Under the pieces are notes generated by a model. That model saw only the letters and a list, made by a program, of their open reading frames with translations, did no database searches and was not told where the DNA came from. Source: Actinobaculum massiliense (GTDB lineage: Bacteria > Actinomycetota > Actinomycetes > Actinomycetales > Actinomycetaceae). From it: a stretch of DNA of 64,000 nt. Position numbers and translations under genes: made by a program. Positions 61,794-64,000 of this stretch are shown here, in pieces (within the stretch, counting starts at the first letter, position 1; the number at the start of each line of letters is the position of its first letter). The stretch is taken from assembly GCF_001457435.1 (NCBI RefSeq), contig NZ_LN881717.1:877896-941895 (forward strand), written 5' to 3'.

Positions 61794-62842
61794 CCGCACT
61801 AAAATCAGGTGAACTGCAAACAGTAAACGGCGTGGTTCGCGGCGAAGAAATGGGAGTCACCCTGCCGCACGAACATCTTTTTAACGACCTCTCTTCTGTA
61901 GTAGATGATCCCTTCTACAGATTCTCTGAACAATTACTAGAAAAACCAGTATCCCCGGATCTCATGTGGGGTCTGCGCCAAGATCCCTATTGTTCGCGCG
62001 ATAATGTCTCAGAAAAACCCGTCTCGGCGGTCACTTTTGAGGTAAATAAATTCGCCGATCTGGGTGGGCGCACCATAGTGGACGCTACCGGGACCTCCGC
62101 GATTGGTCGCAACCCCTCTCGCCTCAAAGAAGTTGCAGAAGCAACCGGGCTTAACGTTGTTATGTCCACTGGTCCCTACCTTGAAAAATTTGAAGCTGAG
62201 CGTATTACGACTCGTAGCTCCGAGGAAATAGTCCAAGACATTACTCGGGATATTCAAGAAGGCTTGGGTGAAACCGGAATCAAAGCCGGCATGATCGGAG
62301 AAATCGGCGTATCGCCTAGCTTTACTGACGGCGAGCGAACTTCCCTCCGCGCGGGTGCACTCGCGCAGTTGGAAAATCCAACGGTGGCTCTCAATATCCA
62401 CATGCCCGGTTGGCAGCGGCGCGGAGACGAGGTTCTGGACATCGTTCTTAACGAAGTCGGGGTTCCCGCCCATAAAGTATCGCTGGCGCATTCCGATCCC
62501 TCTGGTAACGATCCGGATTATCAGCATCGGATTTTGGATCGCGGCGTATGGCTCGAGTTCGACATGATCGGGCTGGATATCACGTTCCCCAAAGAGGGTG
62601 TTTCACCTTCGGTTAACGAAACGGTCGACGCCGTTGCGGGCCTAATCAATGCTGGCTATGTAAACCAGATACTGCTTAGCCACGATCTGTTCCTCAAGCA
62701 AATGTGGACGCAGAACGGCGGAAACGGCTTCGCCTTTGTCCCCACGGTATTCGTAGATCTTCTACGTACCAAGGGTGTAACAAACGAACAAATCCATACG
62801 CTTCTCGTTGAGAATCCTGCAAAGGTTCTCACTGAAGCTTAA
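61790..62842 (+). CDS. Phosphotriesterase-family amidohydrolase
   Basis: A 350-residue metal-dependent TIM-barrel hydrolase. The H-x-H metal pair is in LPHEHLFND (near residue 26), the bridging acidic residue in GMIGEIGVSP, the further histidines in NIHMPGW and LAHSDPSG, and the catalytic aspartate in LSHDLFLK. The metal site looks complete. Family members hydrolyse lactones, phosphate esters or amides; the substrate is unknown. It overlaps the transporter gene by 4 bases (ATGA) and ends the LacI-linked operon, followed by a terminator. Confidence 0.87.
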   Translation: MTALKSGELQTVNGVVRGEEMGVTLPHEHLFNDLSSVVDDPFYRFSEQLLEKPVSPDLMWGLRQDPYCSRDNVSEKPVSAVTFEVNKFADLGGRTIVDATGTSAIGRNPSRLKEVAEATGLNVVMSTGPYLEKFEAERITTRSSEEIVQDITRDIQEGLGETGIKAGMIGEIGVSPSFTDGERTSLRAGALAQLENPTVALNIHMPGWQRRGDEVLDIVLNEVGVPAHKVSLAHSDPSGNDPDYQHRILDRGVWLEFDMIGLDITFPKEGVSPSVNETVDAVAGLINAGYVNQILLSHDLFLKQMWTQNGGNGFAFVPTVFVDLLRTKGVTNEQIHTLLVENPAKVLTEA

Positions 62843-62880
62843 AACTCCAACTACTCGTCTGATGCCAGCAGACACTTCAG

Positions 62881-62914
62881 GGTGGCGGCGCGTTTTTCGA
62901 AACACGCCGCCACC
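62881..62914 (+). terminator. Rho-independent terminator after the phosphotriesterase-like gene
   Basis: A 10-bp stem (GGTGGCGGCG and complement) with a 14-base loop, then TTCTTGGTTAATGTTTT, 38 bases after the stop codon. Confidence 0.75.
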
Positions 62915-63068
62915 TTCTTGGTTAATGTTTTCCGCACCTCGCCTAGCCCTACGCGCCGCCTGCCGCAATTCCAACCAAGCCCCCTTCCCGGCGCGCTCTC
63001 ACGCCTCTTCCCGGCGCACTTTTTGGACTGTTTCGGCGCGTCACAGTTGCGCCGTCGTCGATAGCAGG

Positions 63069-63116
63069 CACACTACATATAGCGTTTTTAGCGCTACCAA
63101 ACCACTATATGTAGTA
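63069..63116 (+). promoter_or_regulatory. Tandem NrdR boxes upstream of nrdF
   Basis: Two 16-bp boxes, CACACTACATATAGCG (63069-63084) and ACCACTATATGTAGTA (63101-63116), match the NrdR consensus (roughly ACACWATATNTWGTG). Their starts are 32 bases apart, three helical turns, as usual for NrdR pairs. The second ends 16 bases before the nrdF ATG. Confidence 0.85.
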
Positions 63117-63132
63117 ATAAAGCGAGGAGCGA

Positions 63133-64000
63133 ATGCCTGTTCACTACACTCGGCGGTCCTACACGCCACCCCAGTTCGCCACTTTCCCTGCCGGCCCTTT
63201 CCGCCCGGTGAATTGGAACCATCTTGAGGACGAAAAAGACCTCGAGATTTGGAAACGTCTTACGGCTAACTTCTGGCTTCCAGAAAAGGTTCCGCTTTCC
63301 AACGACATCCCTTCCTGGCGCGGCCTGAGCGAACAAGAACAAACTTTGGTGATGCGCGTATTCACCGGCCTTACCTTGCTGGATACCGTGCAGGCCAGCG
63401 TGGGCGAGGTGAGCCAAATCCCCGACGCTCACACCGAACACGAGCAGGCAATTTACGCGAATATTGCCTTTATGCAGGCCGTGCACGCACGCTCGTATTC
63501 TTCAATTTTTTCCACCCTCGCCTCCTCGGCTCAAATCGAGGAGTCCTATACCTGGGCCATCGACAACGAACTTCTGCAGCGCCGCGCCACCGCGGTACTC
63601 CGTAATTACTACGGGGACGACCCGCTCAAGCGCAAGGTTTCTTCCACCTTGCTTTCCTCGCTTCTGCTGTATGCGGGTTTCTTCTTGCCGCTCTACCTTT
63701 CCTGCCGGGGCACGCTTATGAACACGGCTGATATGATCCGGCTGATTTTGCGCGATAAAGCTGTACACGGCTACTACTCGGGCTATAAGTACCAGATCGG
63801 CTTGGCCAAGTGCACGCCCGCCCGGCAAGAGGAAATGCGAGAGTTCACTTACGGGCTGCTTGAGCACCTCTACGAACTGGAAATGCAATATTCGGGTGCG
63901 CTTTACGAACCCGTGGGGCTCATGGATCAGGTGGCCACGTTTGTTCGCTATAACGCAAACAAGGCGCTCATGAATCTTGGTTATCCCGCCTTGTTCGACG
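63133..64000 (+). CDS. nrdF: Ribonucleotide reductase class Ib beta subunit NrdF, 5' part
   Basis: The first 289 residues are visible; the gene runs off the right edge. The ferritin-like metal-radical domain is clear: WLPEKVPLSNDIPSW, iron/manganese ligand regions LLDTVQASVGE, HTEHEQAIYANIAFMQAVHARSYS and SSAQIEESYTWA, with a later ligand segment in LILRDKAVHGYYSGYK. It carries the tyrosyl radical used by NrdE to make deoxyribonucleotides. GAGGAGC lies 2-3 bases from the ATG at 63133. NrdR boxes directly upstream indicate control by nucleotide state. No nrdHIE genes lie upstream, so nrdF is transcribed apart from them, as in mycobacteria. Confidence 0.95.
   Translation, partial: MPVHYTRRSYTPPQFATFPAGPFRPVNWNHLEDEKDLEIWKRLTANFWLPEKVPLSNDIPSWRGLSEQEQTLVMRVFTGLTLLDTVQASVGEVSQIPDAHTEHEQAIYANIAFMQAVHARSYSSIFSTLASSAQIEESYTWAIDNELLQRRATAVLRNYYGDDPLKRKVSSTLLSSLLLYAGFFLPLYLSCRGTLMNTADMIRLILRDKAVHGYYSGYKYQIGLAKCTPARQEEMREFTYGLLEHLYELEMQYSGALYEPVGLMDQVATFVRYNANKALMNLGYPALFD

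Noticed and set aside
1-64000. CRISPR arrays, tRNA or rRNA genes, insertion sequences, integrase or attachment sites
   Set aside because: Scanning intergenic regions showed no repeat-spacer pattern, cloverleaf, transposase or integrase frame. The defence island has no recognisable mobility gene.

Overview
The window looks like chromosomal DNA of a moderately high-GC actinobacterium, most likely a host-associated fermentative member of the Actinomycetaceae (Actinobaculum, Actinotignum, Trueperella or Arcanobacterium type). This is inferred from gene content: a secreted sialidase, an NlpC/P60 cell-wall hydrolase with a long Pro-Ala linker, PdxS with a divergent MocR regulator, class Ib ribonucleotide reductase NrdF, AdhE, pyruvate phosphate dikinase, a ROK-controlled xylose system, and GTG/TTG starts with strong Shine-Dalgarno sites. 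I saw no tRNA, rRNA, CRISPR array or insertion sequence.

Layout. 1-7.6 kb: 5' part of a sialidase, D-Ala-D-Ala carboxypeptidase, inorganic pyrophosphatase, NlpC/P60 hydrolase, an alpha/beta hydrolase and a protein with a RAMA-like C-terminus. 7.8-12.5 kb: pyruvate phosphate dikinase and formate-tetrahydrofolate ligase. 12.7-30.3 kb: a large acid-sugar/tetrose island. Its plus-strand operon encodes an MFS carrier, a DUF1537 four-carbon acid kinase, a PdxA2-type dehydrogenase and a DeoR regulator. Its minus-strand operons encode (i) a cyclase-family hydrolase, an MFS carrier, a fused DhaK-DhaL kinase, an RpiB-like isomerase and a TPI-like isomerase of the EryH/LerI type, and (ii) a TIM-barrel isomerase, a second PdxA homologue and a tripartite tricarboxylate transporter. 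Two paralogous GntR/FCD regulators sit beside matching operator-like palindromes. Together these suggest acid C4 substrates going to dihydroxyacetone phosphate and erythrulose going to erythrose 4-phosphate.

30.4-47.3 kb: acetyltransferase, aldose 1-epimerase, then a xylose regulon (ROK repressor, xylulokinase, XylFGH-type ABC transporter, xylose isomerase) surrounding AdhE, PdxS and its MocR regulator. A shared candidate operator lies upstream of xylB and the transporter operon.

47.5-57.8 kb: a genome-defence hotspot between two copies of a DapB-like dehydrogenase gene, the left one a pseudogene. It holds a DUF262/DUF1524 (GmrSD-like) protein, a 36-bp perfect palindrome, a three-gene restriction-modification cassette (motif-I-only methylase homologue, full Eco57I-type methylase, GIY-YIG-like/helicase protein) and a decayed MmeI-like restriction-modification gene that breaks off at its catalytic motif IV, where the cassette ends.

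57.8-64 kb: the intact DapB-like dehydrogenase, a LacI regulator, an operon of glutamine amidotransferase-like protein, DUF606 transporter and phosphotriesterase-like hydrolase, and the start of nrdF with tandem NrdR boxes.
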